The notes under the pieces: generated by a model
What the model was told of the DNA's origin: nothing
Database searches by the model: none
The model's input: only the letters and a program-made list of their open reading frames with translations
In this document: piece by piece, positions 25,706 to 34,404 of the stretch
Layout of the letters: each line of letters starts with the position of its first letter
How positions within the stretch are numbered: position 1 is the first letter of the stretch
DNA from: JAKLFA01 sp038222225
Lineage (GTDB): Bacteria; Omnitrophota; Gorgyraeia; Zapsychrales; JANLHA01
DNA length: 42,697 nt
Direction of reading: 5' to 3'
NCBI GenBank assembly: GCA_038222225.1
Contig: JBBRHV010000017.1
Coordinates: 1-42,697 of the forward strand
Translations under genes and position numbers: made by a program

Positions 25706-26641
25706 ATGTCAAAAACCGCATTTGTCTTCCCAGGCCAAGGTGCCCAATATGTCGGCATGGGTAAAGATTTTTATGACACCTTCCCATCCGCTAAAAAAGT
25801 TATTGATCAAGCTGACCAGATTCTGGGCAACGGCCTGAAAGATGTCATGTTTGAAGGCCCAGAAGAAAAACTCACCCAGACCTCCTATTGCCAGCCGGCG
25901 ATCCTCGCGATGAGCATTGCCGCGATGACGATCTTTTTTGAAAAAAGTTCCAACATCACCCCCTCCTTTGTGGCCGGCTTAAGCCTGGGTGAATATTCAG
26001 CGCTAGTGGCAAGCAACGTTTTAAGTTTTGGAGATACCGTACGGCTCGTCGAAAGACGCGGCGCGTTTATGAATGAGGCAGCTCAACTTAAAAAAGGCAC
26101 CATGGCCGCTATCATTGGAATGGATGCCGCCGAAATCAAAAAGATCTGCGACTCCTGCAGTGCGGAAATTGCCAATTTCAACGCGCCTGACCAAACCATC
26201 ATCACCGGCGAAGCTGACACCGTCGCTACCGCATCAGAAAAACTTACTGAAGCCGGGGCCAAACGCGTTATTCCCCTCTCGGTGAGCGGAGCGTTCCACT
26301 CCTCTCTTATGCAGCCGGCCGCCGACCGATTTAAAACGATTCTGGCTCAAACAGCATTTCAGACCGGCACGATTCCGTTAGTTTCCAATGTCGATGCCGC
26401 TCCCTGCACCGATCCCAGCCAAATACGCCTGAATTTAGAAAAACAAATCACGGCTTCCGTCCAATGGGTCAAAACCGTTGAATTTATGGTTTCTCAGGGC
26501 GTGACTGAATTTATTGAGATCGGCCCGGGAAAAGTCTTAAGGGGCCTGCTCCGTAAGATCAATAAGGACCTTGTGGTCATTAATATAGAGAAGATAGACG
26601 ATCTTTTGAAGCAAACCTGTAAAAAGGATTCCCCATGCTGA
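25706..26641 (+). CDS. fabD: Malonyl-CoA:ACP transacylase
   Basis: Transfers malonyl groups from CoA to acyl carrier protein to feed fatty-acid elongation in the cytoplasm. 311 aa, the usual length. Signature motifs are FPGQGAQYVGMG near the N-terminus, the nucleophile Ser93 in GLSLGEYSAL, an Arg in VRLVERRGAFM, and the active-site His in SGAFHSSLM. The C-terminal EIGPGKVLRGLLRKI is typical. AAAGGA lies 7 nt before the ATG. It overlaps the following HTH gene by 7 nt (ATGCTGA), so the two are co-translated. It is detached from plsX-fabH, which lie 10 kb away on the opposite strand. Confidence 0.98.
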   Translation: MSKTAFVFPGQGAQYVGMGKDFYDTFPSAKKVIDQADQILGNGLKDVMFEGPEEKLTQTSYCQPAILAMSIAAMTIFFEKSSNITPSFVAGLSLGEYSALVASNVLSFGDTVRLVERRGAFMNEAAQLKKGTMAAIIGMDAAEIKKICDSCSAEIANFNAPDQTIITGEADTVATASEKLTEAGAKRVIPLSVSGAFHSSLMQPAADRFKTILAQTAFQTGTIPLVSNVDAAPCTDPSQIRLNLEKQITASVQWVKTVEFMVSQGVTEFIEIGPGKVLRGLLRKINKDLVVINIEKIDDLLKQTCKKDSPC

Positions 26642-27188
26642 TCGGTGGCAAAATTAAAGAATTACGAAAAAACCGGAAGATGAGCCTGACGGAGCTGGCT
26701 GAAAAAACCGGCATTCAAATCGCGACGTTGAGCCGCATCGAGCACATGAAAATGACTGGGACTCTTCAGTCTCATATACAAATCGCCAAGGCCCTTGGCA
26801 TTGAGCTGACTGATCTTTATAGAGACCTTTCAACCAGCTCTCCCTCGGGTTCAACCACGCATGAGACTTCTCACGAAGCAGAGAGCTTCACCTATAATGA
26901 CAAGGCCTCGTATGAAATCCTGACGAATAAAATCCTCGCTAGAAAAATGATGCCGGTCCTACTAAAATTGAACCCGGCGGATCAACCCACACCGAACAAA
27001 ACCCCACCGGATCAGAACGGTTCATTCTCATTCTTCAAGGAACGATCAACCTGACCCTCAACGATAAAAGAATTGTTCTTAATAAAAACCAATCCCTGTA
27101 TTTTGACGCGTCCTCAGCTCATTCATTTCAAAATACCGGCACAGAAACCGCACGCATTTTATCGGTGGCGACACCCGTGACGCTTTAA
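26635..27188 (+). pseudogene. HTH-cupin transcriptional regulator split by a -1 frameshift
   Basis: The first part (26635-27054) is 139 aa: an XRE-type helix-turn-helix (KIKELRKNRKMSLTELAEKT, TLSRIEHMKMTGTL) and a linker. From about 26967 another frame continues a cupin_2 domain without a break: KIEPGGSTHTEQNP, ERFILILQGTINLTLNDKRI, SLYFDASSAHSFQNTGTETA, to a stop at 27186-27188. Adding one A in the run at 26964-26967 would give one protein of 184 aa with the common HTH-cupin layout. It could be a real mutation, a homopolymer sequencing or assembly error, or slippage. The gene overlaps fabD by 7 nt and precedes a receiver/kinase pair; it may regulate the operon in response to a small ligand. 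Confidence 0.85.
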
Positions 27189-27204
27189 TGGAAAGGAAAA
27201 CCTT

Positions 27205-27561
27205 ATGGCCAAAATACTGATTTGTGATGATGAACTGGGAGTCCGCGAGTCGCTCAAACTCATTTTAGGTGATTTCTATTCTCTGATCGCTGTTGATAAC
27301 GGAGAGGCGGCTTTAGAGGTTCTTAAAAATTCAACGGATATCCGCGTCGTCTTCCTGGATATCAAAATGCCCAAACTCACCGGACTGGACATTTTGACGA
27401 GCATCAAAGAACTTCACCCCAGCGTCAAGGTTGTCATCATCTCCGGGTACAACTCGGTTGAAACTGCCCATGAAGCCAGTAAATTAGGCGCTGACGGTTA
27501 TATCGTCAAGCCATTCGAATCCAAAGACGTGCTGAACGTGGCGGGGAAGTATATTAAGTAA
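27205..27561 (+). CDS. Single-domain response regulator paired with the downstream kinase
   Basis: 118 aa, nothing beyond a receiver domain. The acidic pair is DDE in LICDDELGV, the phosphoacceptor is Asp52 in FLDIKMPKLTG, the conserved Ser is in IISGYN and the Lys is in VKPFE. GGAAAGG lies upstream of the ATG. It starts 16 nt after the HTH-cupin stop and is followed by the kinase gene after 1 nt, so the pair is surely cotranscribed and probably cognate. No DNA-binding output is attached; it may act through the HTH-cupin protein or other partners. It is similar in layout to the receiver at 30621-30986. Confidence 0.95.
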   Translation: MAKILICDDELGVRESLKLILGDFYSLIAVDNGEAALEVLKNSTDIRVVFLDIKMPKLTGLDILTSIKELHPSVKVVIISGYNSVETAHEASKLGADGYIVKPFESKDVLNVAGKYIK

Positions 27562-27562
27562 T

Positions 27563-29179
27563 ATGACTATTACGCCGATTTCAATTCCGAATTTTTTAAG
27601 CTCCCTTATCGTCGGATATCTCGGACTCTTCGTCATAATCAAGAACCCAAAAAGCAAAAACCACTGGACGTTCTTTCTCACAACAACAAGCATATTTACG
27701 TGGCTCTTTTTCTATTCAATAGCCTACAATTCATCTACTGAAAATGCGGAATTTTTATTTCGAATAGGAGCCATAGGCGTAACTTTCATTGCTCCCCTTA
27801 TTTTAATTCACTATGTAGCCATGTCAGAATCAAACGCCTCAAGAATCGGGAAATTATTCTCCCTTCCTTACCTGATTTCAGCTTTCTTTTTCGCTTTTTT
27901 CATATTAAAAACAAATTTTATTATAAACGGCCTCTACCATTACCCTTGGGGAAATTATTTAAAAGGTCAAAATTTATACCTTCTTTATGTAACATGGTTT
28001 CTCTTTTGCACGACACTGGCTTTTTTTATACTCCTATGGGAGTTTAAAAAAACTCCCTATGGGCACAAAAAGCAAAGAATGAAATGGCAGGTATTCGCAT
28101 TTCTCATGCTATCTCTTTCGTCTGTCGACTTTCTGCCAAAATTTGGCATAAACTTTGTTCCATTCGGCTGGCTGACTGTCCTCCTATACACAGGCATCAC
28201 GACTTTTGCTATTATCAAACATAAACTATTAGACATTAATTTATTTATCAAACGCAGCATCCTTTATACAACGGCCATATCCTCCATAACACTCCTATAT
28301 TTCATTATAGTCATATTATTAGAACGCATTTCTCAAAATCTTATCGGATATAAGTCAATTAGTATTTCTATGACCGCTGCATTAACTATAGCTATCCTCT
28401 TCACCCCAATTAAAAATTGGATACAGAAACTTATTGATACCTTGCTCTTGGCAGGGACTCCAACAGAACTAGCTGACCAAAACCGCATTCTTAAAGACGA
28501 AGCTGCTCGGGCTCAGCGCTTAGAAGCGGTCTCAATTCTGGCCAGCGGACTTGCCCATGAGATCAGAAATCCACTTACCGCCATCAAGACCTTTGCCGAA
28601 TACCTGCCCAAGAAAAAAAATGACCCTGAATTTCTAAATCAGTTCTCAACGATCGTGAGCCGGGAAACCGACCGCATTAACAGCCTGGTTCAGCAACTTT
28701 TAGACTTTTCAAAACCTTCAGCCCCGGCTCTTGAAGAACACGATATCCGGAAAATCATTCACGAGACGCTTGATCTGTTAAACAGCCGCCTGATCCAAGC
28801 CAATATCACGCTCAAAAATTCCATCCCCAAGGCAGAGCCGCACCTGGCCCTCCTGGATGCCAATCAGATCCGTCAGGCCCTTTTAAATATTCTTATGAAC
28901 GCGATTGAGGCCATGCCAAAAGACGGACATTTGACCATTGATGATGAAATTGGCGCGGGCAATCTCTACCGGATCACCATTTCGGATACCGGCTGCGGGA
29001 TCAGTGAAGAAGATCTAAAGCATCTGTTTGACCCGTTCTATACCAAAAAAGACGGCGGCACCGGATTGGGGCTGTCGATCACGCACAATATCATTAAAGA
29101 ACACAACGGAAAAATCCTGGTGGCCAGCAAACTTGGGGTAGGAACAACCTTTATCATCGAACTCGAAAAATCAGCGTAA
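27563..29179 (+). CDS. Sensor histidine kinase with seven-TM-like input domain
   Basis: 538 aa. Residues about 5-290 hold roughly eight hydrophobic helices of the histidine-kinase N-terminal 7TM type, including QRMKWQVFAFLMLSLSSVDF, GINFVPFGW and IIKHKLLDINLFIKRSI. There is no PAS or GAF domain. The kinase core follows: H-box ILASGLAHEIRNPLTAIK with phosphoacceptor His332, N-box QALLNILMNAIEAMP, G1 DTGCGI and G2 GGTGLGLSITHNI. The membrane half is richer in A/T than the kinase half. The input domain is clearly homologous to that of the kinase at 31097-33310. Sensing of a lipid or membrane state is suggested by the fabD neighbour but is not shown. Confidence 0.95.
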   Translation: MTITPISIPNFLSSLIVGYLGLFVIIKNPKSKNHWTFFLTTTSIFTWLFFYSIAYNSSTENAEFLFRIGAIGVTFIAPLILIHYVAMSESNASRIGKLFSLPYLISAFFFAFFILKTNFIINGLYHYPWGNYLKGQNLYLLYVTWFLFCTTLAFFILLWEFKKTPYGHKKQRMKWQVFAFLMLSLSSVDFLPKFGINFVPFGWLTVLLYTGITTFAIIKHKLLDINLFIKRSILYTTAISSITLLYFIIVILLERISQNLIGYKSISISMTAALTIAILFTPIKNWIQKLIDTLLLAGTPTELADQNRILKDEAARAQRLEAVSILASGLAHEIRNPLTAIKTFAEYLPKKKNDPEFLNQFSTIVSRETDRINSLVQQLLDFSKPSAPALEEHDIRKIIHETLDLLNSRLIQANITLKNSIPKAEPHLALLDANQIRQALLNILMNAIEAMPKDGHLTIDDEIGAGNLYRITISDTGCGISEEDLKHLFDPFYTKKDGGTGLGLSITHNIIKEHNGKILVASKLGVGTTFIIELEKSA

Positions 29180-29370
29180 AGCGCAGAGCGTAGAGGGAAA
29201 ACCAAAAATCGACCAAAAACAAATGAAAACCAATCCCCTCCAAACCCCGTAAAACTCACAATAACCTTACATTTTTCTGATTTAAAATTTGAAAATTTTT
29301 TCAGGGGAGCGCCGCTTTACGCTTTATCCCTCGCTGAACTCGGGACTCCCTGCAATCACGCTCTACATCC

Positions 29371-30612
29371 TTATTCCTCTTCCCGTTTCAACGTCTCGAC
29401 CACAATAATCTTATCCGCCCGGAATACCCGCTCTAAGGCATCCACGACTTCCGGATGAAATTGCGTACCGCGATTTTTTAAAATCTCCTCCATGGCCTGT
29501 TGAGGCGTACGAGAAGGACGATAAGGCCGCTGGGTCACGATCGCGTCAAAGGTGTCGGCCGCCGCAATGATCGCCGCAATGATCGGGATCTCATCGCCTT
29601 TAAGCCCGTCAGGATATCCACCGCCATCATAGCGTTCGTGATGATAACGGATCCCGGCCATACTGCGCTCAAGTTCAGACAACGGCTTCAGAATAGCCAC
29701 CCCATCTACCGGATGGCGCTTGACCAAGGCATACTCTTCGGGCGTCAATCGGCCCGGTTTATTCAGGATTGATTCAGGAACTCCGATCTTTCCGATGTCA
29801 TGAAGAGTTCCGGCGACATAAAGATCTTCCATGAACTTTTCGTCGAACGGATATTTTTCATCCTTTAGCATTTCTTGGGCAATTGCCAAAGAATAACGGG
29901 TTACGCCTTCGCTATGACCACGGGTATATTCATCTTTCACCTCAATGGCTGCACCCAACGACATGGTCATGCGTAAAAATAAATCGTGATTGTGCTGGGC
30001 CTGGCTTCGAAGCTGATCAAAAAGCTGAGCATTGCGCAGCGCCATGGCGGTATCAGAAGCCAATGCCCCGAAAAAGCTCAGCTCTTCCGTATCAAACTTC
30101 TCTGCACTTTGTTTCTCCCCCAAAAGAAGAACCGCCAAAAGCTTGTCATGATAAATCGCCGGCACACACGCCACCACACCCAGCAAGTCCATCTGGTCAC
30201 TGACCTGGTGGAGAATATCCCGCACCTCAGGATTGCAACCATGTCCATTCAAAAGCCCCTCTTGCCAGATCATCTTGTTCATCTCATGCCAGAGGATGGC
30301 ATGTTTGTTCTGAAAAAGCGGACGGAATCTCGGATCGCTGAACACTCTAATAACCGGACTTGCCTGATTAAAACGCGCGAACCCCTGCGGAATACGGTGA
30401 CCGGTCTGGCCCTTGGAGATCGTCAAAAGGTATTCTTTTTTTTCCGGAGAATAAATGATCATACCGGCATGGCGCAATTTCAGACGATAAACGATCATCC
30501 GGATAATCATTTTGATCAGAAGCTGAGGATCGTGCACCATGATCATCCCGCGGCTGGCTGCCTCAAGCGCTTCCTTGTAATCCAATTTTTTAGAAAAATT
30601 CTGAGTTTTCAA
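29371..30612 (-). CDS. GAF-HD-GYP protein, probable cyclic-di-GMP phosphodiesterase
   Basis: 413 aa beginning at a TTG codon, 8 nt after the preceding stop and 6 nt after AAGG; the next ATG would remove part of the first domain. A GAF-like domain spans about 20-205 (GMIIYSPEKKEYLLTISKG, LGVVACVPAIYHDKLLAVLL). The HD-GYP domain (about 215-405) has SRGHSEGV-like TRGHSEGVTRYSLAIAQEM, HDIGKIGVPESIL, YHHERYDGGGYPDGLKGDEI and TFDAIVTQRPYRPSR. No membrane segment or receiver is present, so it is soluble. It is the last gene of the cassette running from 36126. The preceding receiver could control it, as in RpfG-type modules where the two domains are fused. Confidence 0.93.
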   Translation of the reverse strand: MKTQNFSKKLDYKEALEAASRGMIMVHDPQLLIKMIIRMIVYRLKLRHAGMIIYSPEKKEYLLTISKGQTGHRIPQGFARFNQASPVIRVFSDPRFRPLFQNKHAILWHEMNKMIWQEGLLNGHGCNPEVRDILHQVSDQMDLLGVVACVPAIYHDKLLAVLLLGEKQSAEKFDTEELSFFGALASDTAMALRNAQLFDQLRSQAQHNHDLFLRMTMSLGAAIEVKDEYTRGHSEGVTRYSLAIAQEMLKDEKYPFDEKFMEDLYVAGTLHDIGKIGVPESILNKPGRLTPEEYALVKRHPVDGVAILKPLSELERSMAGIRYHHERYDGGGYPDGLKGDEIPIIAAIIAAADTFDAIVTQRPYRPSRTPQQAMEEILKNRGTQFHPEVVDALERVFRADKIIVVETLKREEE

Positions 30613-30620
30613 AACGCGCC

Positions 30621-30986
30621 TTAGGCTTCCTCCTGCAATTCTTTCATAACGACTTTCTGTAATTCTTCCAGAACGAGCGGCTTATGAATAAATCCTGTAA
30701 TCCCCAGGCTGTGAGCTTGATTAATTGTCTCCTCATCCTCGATGCCGCTGACCATAATGACCTTCACCGGGTTGCCGGCCTCCCGTATTTTCTGCAAAAG
30801 CTCAACACCGGTCATTTCCTCCATGCGCACATCCAGAAGGATCAGGTCAGGAAACTCCTCATTTAAAACATCTAACGCTTCCCCGCCGCCGGAAGCGGTA
30901 AAAACTTCGATCCCGCGCTTTTTAAAATAATTACGGGCAAACTCCCGGATATCGATCTCATCATCAACAATTAATAATTTGGCCAT
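30621..30986 (-). CDS. Single-domain response regulator between kinase and HD-GYP gene
   Basis: 121 aa from MAKLLIVDDE; an in-frame ATG 30 nt upstream would add residues unlike the family. Phosphoacceptor Asp52 in LLDVRMEEMTG, conserved Ser in VSGIED, Lys in HKPLV. It is separated from the upstream kinase gene by 110 nt that contain a four-fold 11-bp tandem repeat, and from the HD-GYP gene by 8 nt. The order kinase-receiver-HD-GYP suggests a phosphorelay acting on c-di-GMP turnover. The receiver has no output domain of its own. Confidence 0.95.
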   Translation of the reverse strand: MAKLLIVDDEIDIREFARNYFKKRGIEVFTASGGGEALDVLNEEFPDLILLDVRMEEMTGVELLQKIREAGNPVKVIMVSGIEDEETINQAHSLGITGFIHKPLVLEELQKVVMKELQEEA

Positions 30987-31010
30987 CTTCCATTCCCCAT
31001 TTCCACCCTG

Positions 31011-31054
31011 TTTCAATTGTATTTCAACCGTATTTCAATCATGTTTCAACTCCA
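31011..31054. repeat. Four-unit 11-bp tandem repeat upstream of the receiver gene
   Basis: Units TTTCAATTGTA, TTTCAACCGTA, TTTCAATCATG and TTTCAACTCCA follow without gaps. The TTTCAA half is invariant. The spacing of 11 bp is about one helical turn, as would suit protein binding on one face; simple replication slippage is an alternative. It lies 25-68 nt before the start codon at 30986. Confidence 0.75.
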
Positions 31055-31096
31055 TCCTCAGCCCCCTGTCCTCCCTTTCCATGCTCCCTTATTTTG

Positions 31097-33310
31097 CTAT
31101 GTCGCCATTTCCCTTCCCTCTACAGTCGGAAGGGTAATATAAACGCGCGTACCTTTACCGTACTCGGATTTATAAAAGACCTTGCCCTTATGATTTTCCT
31201 CGATCAATTTCTGGATCACATACAGCCCCAAACCGGTCCCCTTTTTGCTGGAAAGCTTGGTCGTGAAAAAAGGCGTAAAAACCTTTTCCTGATCCTCGGC
31301 CCTGATCCCGATCCCATTATCTTCCAAAACAATGCGCATGCTTCCCTGGCGGGCGCGTTCGGCCGTAATTGTGATCGTGGGCTTAAACCCCTCCTCTCTG
31401 AAATCAGCTTTGCGCTGCATCATCGCATCATAGGCATTATCGATCATGTTAAAAAATACTTCCTGAAGCTGGGTGAAGTTGCCATAGAGCTTCGGCAATC
31501 CCGTCTCAAAATCCCGCACGATCGACATCTCGCCGGTCTTGATCTTAAACTGCGCCATGGTCACCGCTTCATCCACCAACTGATCCAGCTCAACCTCACC
31601 AAACACATCATCCCCTTTACGGCTGTATTTTAATAAGCCCCGCACGATTTCACCGCCCTGAGAAACGTTCTCCTGAATACGGCTTAACGCATGCTCAATA
31701 TCCACCACCATCTCCTTGACCTCTTCGGTCATCTTTAGCTTGCTGTTCATCTGAATGGTGTCCAGCGCATCTCCGGCAATAAACCCTAAGGCATGCAGAC
31801 GGTTATTGATCTGATGCGACAGCCCGTCAGCCATAATACCGATGGTGGCCATCTTCTCGGCGCGAAAAAGCTGCTCATGGGTCGCGCGCATGTCCTTATA
31901 AAACTGGGCATTCTCGATCGCCAGGCCGGCCTGATTTGAAAGGATCATAAACACCGACAAATCATCCTGACTGTACATCTCCCCACTCACCTTTTTGCCC
32001 ATGGCCATAATGGAAATCAGCTTGTCCTCAATAAAACAAGGCACGACCAGCTCGGCATGAAGACTTGCCATCTGTTTCTGCAGCTCTCTTAATTTATGGT
32101 CATCAAAATCCTGCGCCCGCTGCTCCACTTCAGAATATACGATCGGAGCGCGCAGTTTCTTTAACGCCTTGACAATGCGGGAATCCGCCGAAATCTCTTC
32201 CGGCATTTCCAAGCGTTCGCTTCTAAACCGCGCTGCCTCAAATTTATATCCTTTTGACTTGCGGTCATTCAAATAAATAAAACTGTGCTCAATGCGTACC
32301 GAACGGGTCACCACCCGCACGATCATATCCAGCAATTTGTCCATATCCTTGATCCGGCCCATGCCGGTGGAGGCCTGGCGCAATGTTGACTGATAACGCC
32401 GCTGATCCTGAAACAGCTTTTCTTCCGCGCGCCGCTGGATGGCCAGATAAATAAACGGCCCCCCGGTGGCCATGACCGTCAAAAGGATCATCGGTGACAG
32501 CCACCACAATTCTCCAAACGTAGCCCTTAACCACGCCTGCCCGCCGATGGCAAAGGCGCATGGGATTCCAAGCACAAAAGAATAAACCGCGACAAAAATA
32601 GATGTGCGGGTTATTACCAACGTAACTTCTAAAAATCTATATTTTAGAATTGCATATCCAAAAATTAATGGATATAAAAACATAAAAATAAAACCGATAG
32701 GCAGAAAATTAATGCCATAGCTGCCAATAAAATCCAAAGAACCAAAAGAACCAACCACAGATCCTAATAACGCATATTTTAGCCGTTGTCTTTTTAAGGA
32801 CCCCAAAGTGCCATTTGGCTTAAAGAATGCAATTGCTAAAGAAATATTAGCCAAAGTAAAAAGCGATAGAAAAAAGCTAAGGAATACCACGTGCTGAACA
32901 CTGAAAGTTTTTGGGTAAAACCCCCAATAATAATCATAAACTCCGATTACTAAAGAATACTTCGTAAATAAAATGCAAGAAAATATCAGCCCAAGAATAT
33001 AATTTAGAACTAAAAAAGCATCTTTTCTTTTTCCCAACAAAGAATATATAAAATGAAAAAATGTAATTGGAATGAAAATTATACCAAGATATCCCATGCG
33101 GAAAAAAAATATTTTTGTGGCCATATCGCGAACGCAATATGCGGTAGCAAAAAAGAACAACCAAACAAAAATACTCAACCCGAAAACCCCGAACGATTGA
33201 TTGATGCGTGAAGATGGCTGTTTGATGTAAACAATATAATTGAAACCCAAAACAAATACTGCCGCTACAAACATTAATGGAGCTTGAATAGTAGACAAAT
33301 ATCCCTGCAT
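31097..33310 (-). CDS. Sensor histidine kinase: seven-TM-like input, GAF, HisKA/HATPase
   Basis: 737 aa from an ATG at 33308-33310; the stop of the upstream reductase and this ATG share one base (TGATG), so translation is coupled. About eight hydrophobic helices fill residues 5-285, with RQRLKYALLGSVVGSFGSLD, INFLPIGFIF and ILKYRFLEVTLVITRTSIF matching the fabD-operon kinase. A GAF domain follows (about 310-470), then H-box MADGLSHQINNRLHALGF with His499, N-box FFNMIDNAYDAM, G1 DNGIGI and G2 KKGTGLGLYVIQ. The membrane half is AT-rich with A/T-ending codons; composition changes near 32600, before the GAF domain. Coupling to an acyl reductase hints that the sensor perceives an acyl-derived compound. 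Confidence 0.94.
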   Translation of the reverse strand: MQGYLSTIQAPLMFVAAVFVLGFNYIVYIKQPSSRINQSFGVFGLSIFVWLFFFATAYCVRDMATKIFFFRMGYLGIIFIPITFFHFIYSLLGKRKDAFLVLNYILGLIFSCILFTKYSLVIGVYDYYWGFYPKTFSVQHVVFLSFFLSLFTLANISLAIAFFKPNGTLGSLKRQRLKYALLGSVVGSFGSLDFIGSYGINFLPIGFIFMFLYPLIFGYAILKYRFLEVTLVITRTSIFVAVYSFVLGIPCAFAIGGQAWLRATFGELWWLSPMILLTVMATGGPFIYLAIQRRAEEKLFQDQRRYQSTLRQASTGMGRIKDMDKLLDMIVRVVTRSVRIEHSFIYLNDRKSKGYKFEAARFRSERLEMPEEISADSRIVKALKKLRAPIVYSEVEQRAQDFDDHKLRELQKQMASLHAELVVPCFIEDKLISIMAMGKKVSGEMYSQDDLSVFMILSNQAGLAIENAQFYKDMRATHEQLFRAEKMATIGIMADGLSHQINNRLHALGFIAGDALDTIQMNSKLKMTEEVKEMVVDIEHALSRIQENVSQGGEIVRGLLKYSRKGDDVFGEVELDQLVDEAVTMAQFKIKTGEMSIVRDFETGLPKLYGNFTQLQEVFFNMIDNAYDAMMQRKADFREEGFKPTITITAERARQGSMRIVLEDNGIGIRAEDQEKVFTPFFTTKLSSKKGTGLGLYVIQKLIEENHKGKVFYKSEYGKGTRVYITLPTVEGREMAT

Positions 33311-34404
33311 CAAGACCTCTTAACTTTTAGAAAGCCAACGTATTTGCAATAATTACACAACTTTTCAAAATAAAATTCATCAATCCGTGGAAAACAAAAA
33401 TCAGAAACGGCATTAATTGCATTCACGGTTTTTTCATTTTTAAACCGACACCTATAATTGAAATATGGCAAATATTCTTTAATAATGTTAATTTGAAAAA
33501 CAGTCAAACTATTCATATCAAATTCTCTGATTGGAATAAATACCGGGTTTTCATATTTAAAATAGTCCGCAACATAATCATAAAAGACGCCTGCTTTAAT
33601 ATTTTTCGGGCTCGTGACATGATAAATATTCATATTGGGACCTTGCGATCGAGATAAAATATAAATAATCCTTGCGGCGACATTTCCAGGAATCAAATTC
33701 AAATCTACGTCTCTATCAGCTGGAATAGCTTCAAAGATTCTCGAAGAGAAAATTTTCATAGGTTTATATATTAAATTAAAATTATTAGTCCACCCCGAAT
33801 CGTAATTCCCCGTAATTATGCTTGGCCGAAAAATACTTTTTTCATATGGCGCTTCGAAATTGCGAAAAAAATCCTCTCCCTCATATTTTGTTTGTTCATA
33901 ATAATTATTAAACGCTTGTCCAATATGAAAATCATCCTCTCTGAATTCTCCAACATAATTTCCTGCGATATAGACAGTACTAATGTATGAAAATTTTTTC
34001 AGTTTTTTGCAATCTAATGAAATTCTTAAAAGACTACTAAAACCTTTAACGTTTATTGCATGACTTGAATCATAGGATAAATTAAACTCAAGCGCCGCTG
34101 CAGAATGAAAGATTTCAGTTACTTGCGAAACTAGCTTGCCATGCTCTGGGGCTGATAACCCCAAACCCTTACTGTTCAAATCGCCTGAGAAAACCGTGAT
34201 CCTTCTTAAATAATTCTTGACGCTGGCTCCATCAGAAAATAACTCGCGCAACAATTTTTTCAGTCTGCCTAATGAATCCGCCCCGTCCTTCACCCTTATT
34301 AATAGAAAAATGTCTGCATCTGTTTCCAATAAGAAAAGTTTTAGAAGTTCAGCGCCCAAAAAACCAGTTGCACCTGTTATTAGAACGGTTTCTTTATCCG
34401 TCAT
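33310..34404 (-). CDS. Thioester-reductase-like SDR (NAD_binding_4 family)
   Basis: 364 aa. Rossmann entry TGATGFLGAELL (residues 10-21), then IFHSAAALEFN, the active-site strand SYISTVYIAG and the catalytic pair Tyr169/Lys173 in NYYEQTKYEGE, followed by IFRPSIITG. These are the marks of the extended SDR subgroup that includes the male-sterility and carboxyl-reductase R domains, which reduce acyl-CoA or acyl-ACP thioesters to aldehydes or alcohols with NADPH. About 110 C-terminal residues lie beyond the Rossmann core and could bind substrate or membrane. It overlaps the ketosynthase stop by 4 nt (ATGA). The gene is noticeably AT-rich. Acyl reductase is the best guess; substrate unknown. Confidence 0.85.
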   Translation of the reverse strand: MTDKETVLITGATGFLGAELLKLFLLETDADIFLLIRVKDGADSLGRLKKLLRELFSDGASVKNYLRRITVFSGDLNSKGLGLSAPEHGKLVSQVTEIFHSAAALEFNLSYDSSHAINVKGFSSLLRISLDCKKLKKFSYISTVYIAGNYVGEFREDDFHIGQAFNNYYEQTKYEGEDFFRNFEAPYEKSIFRPSIITGNYDSGWTNNFNLIYKPMKIFSSRIFEAIPADRDVDLNLIPGNVAARIIYILSRSQGPNMNIYHVTSPKNIKAGVFYDYVADYFKYENPVFIPIREFDMNSLTVFQINIIKEYLPYFNYRCRFKNEKTVNAINAVSDFCFPRIDEFYFEKLCNYCKYVGFLKVKRS

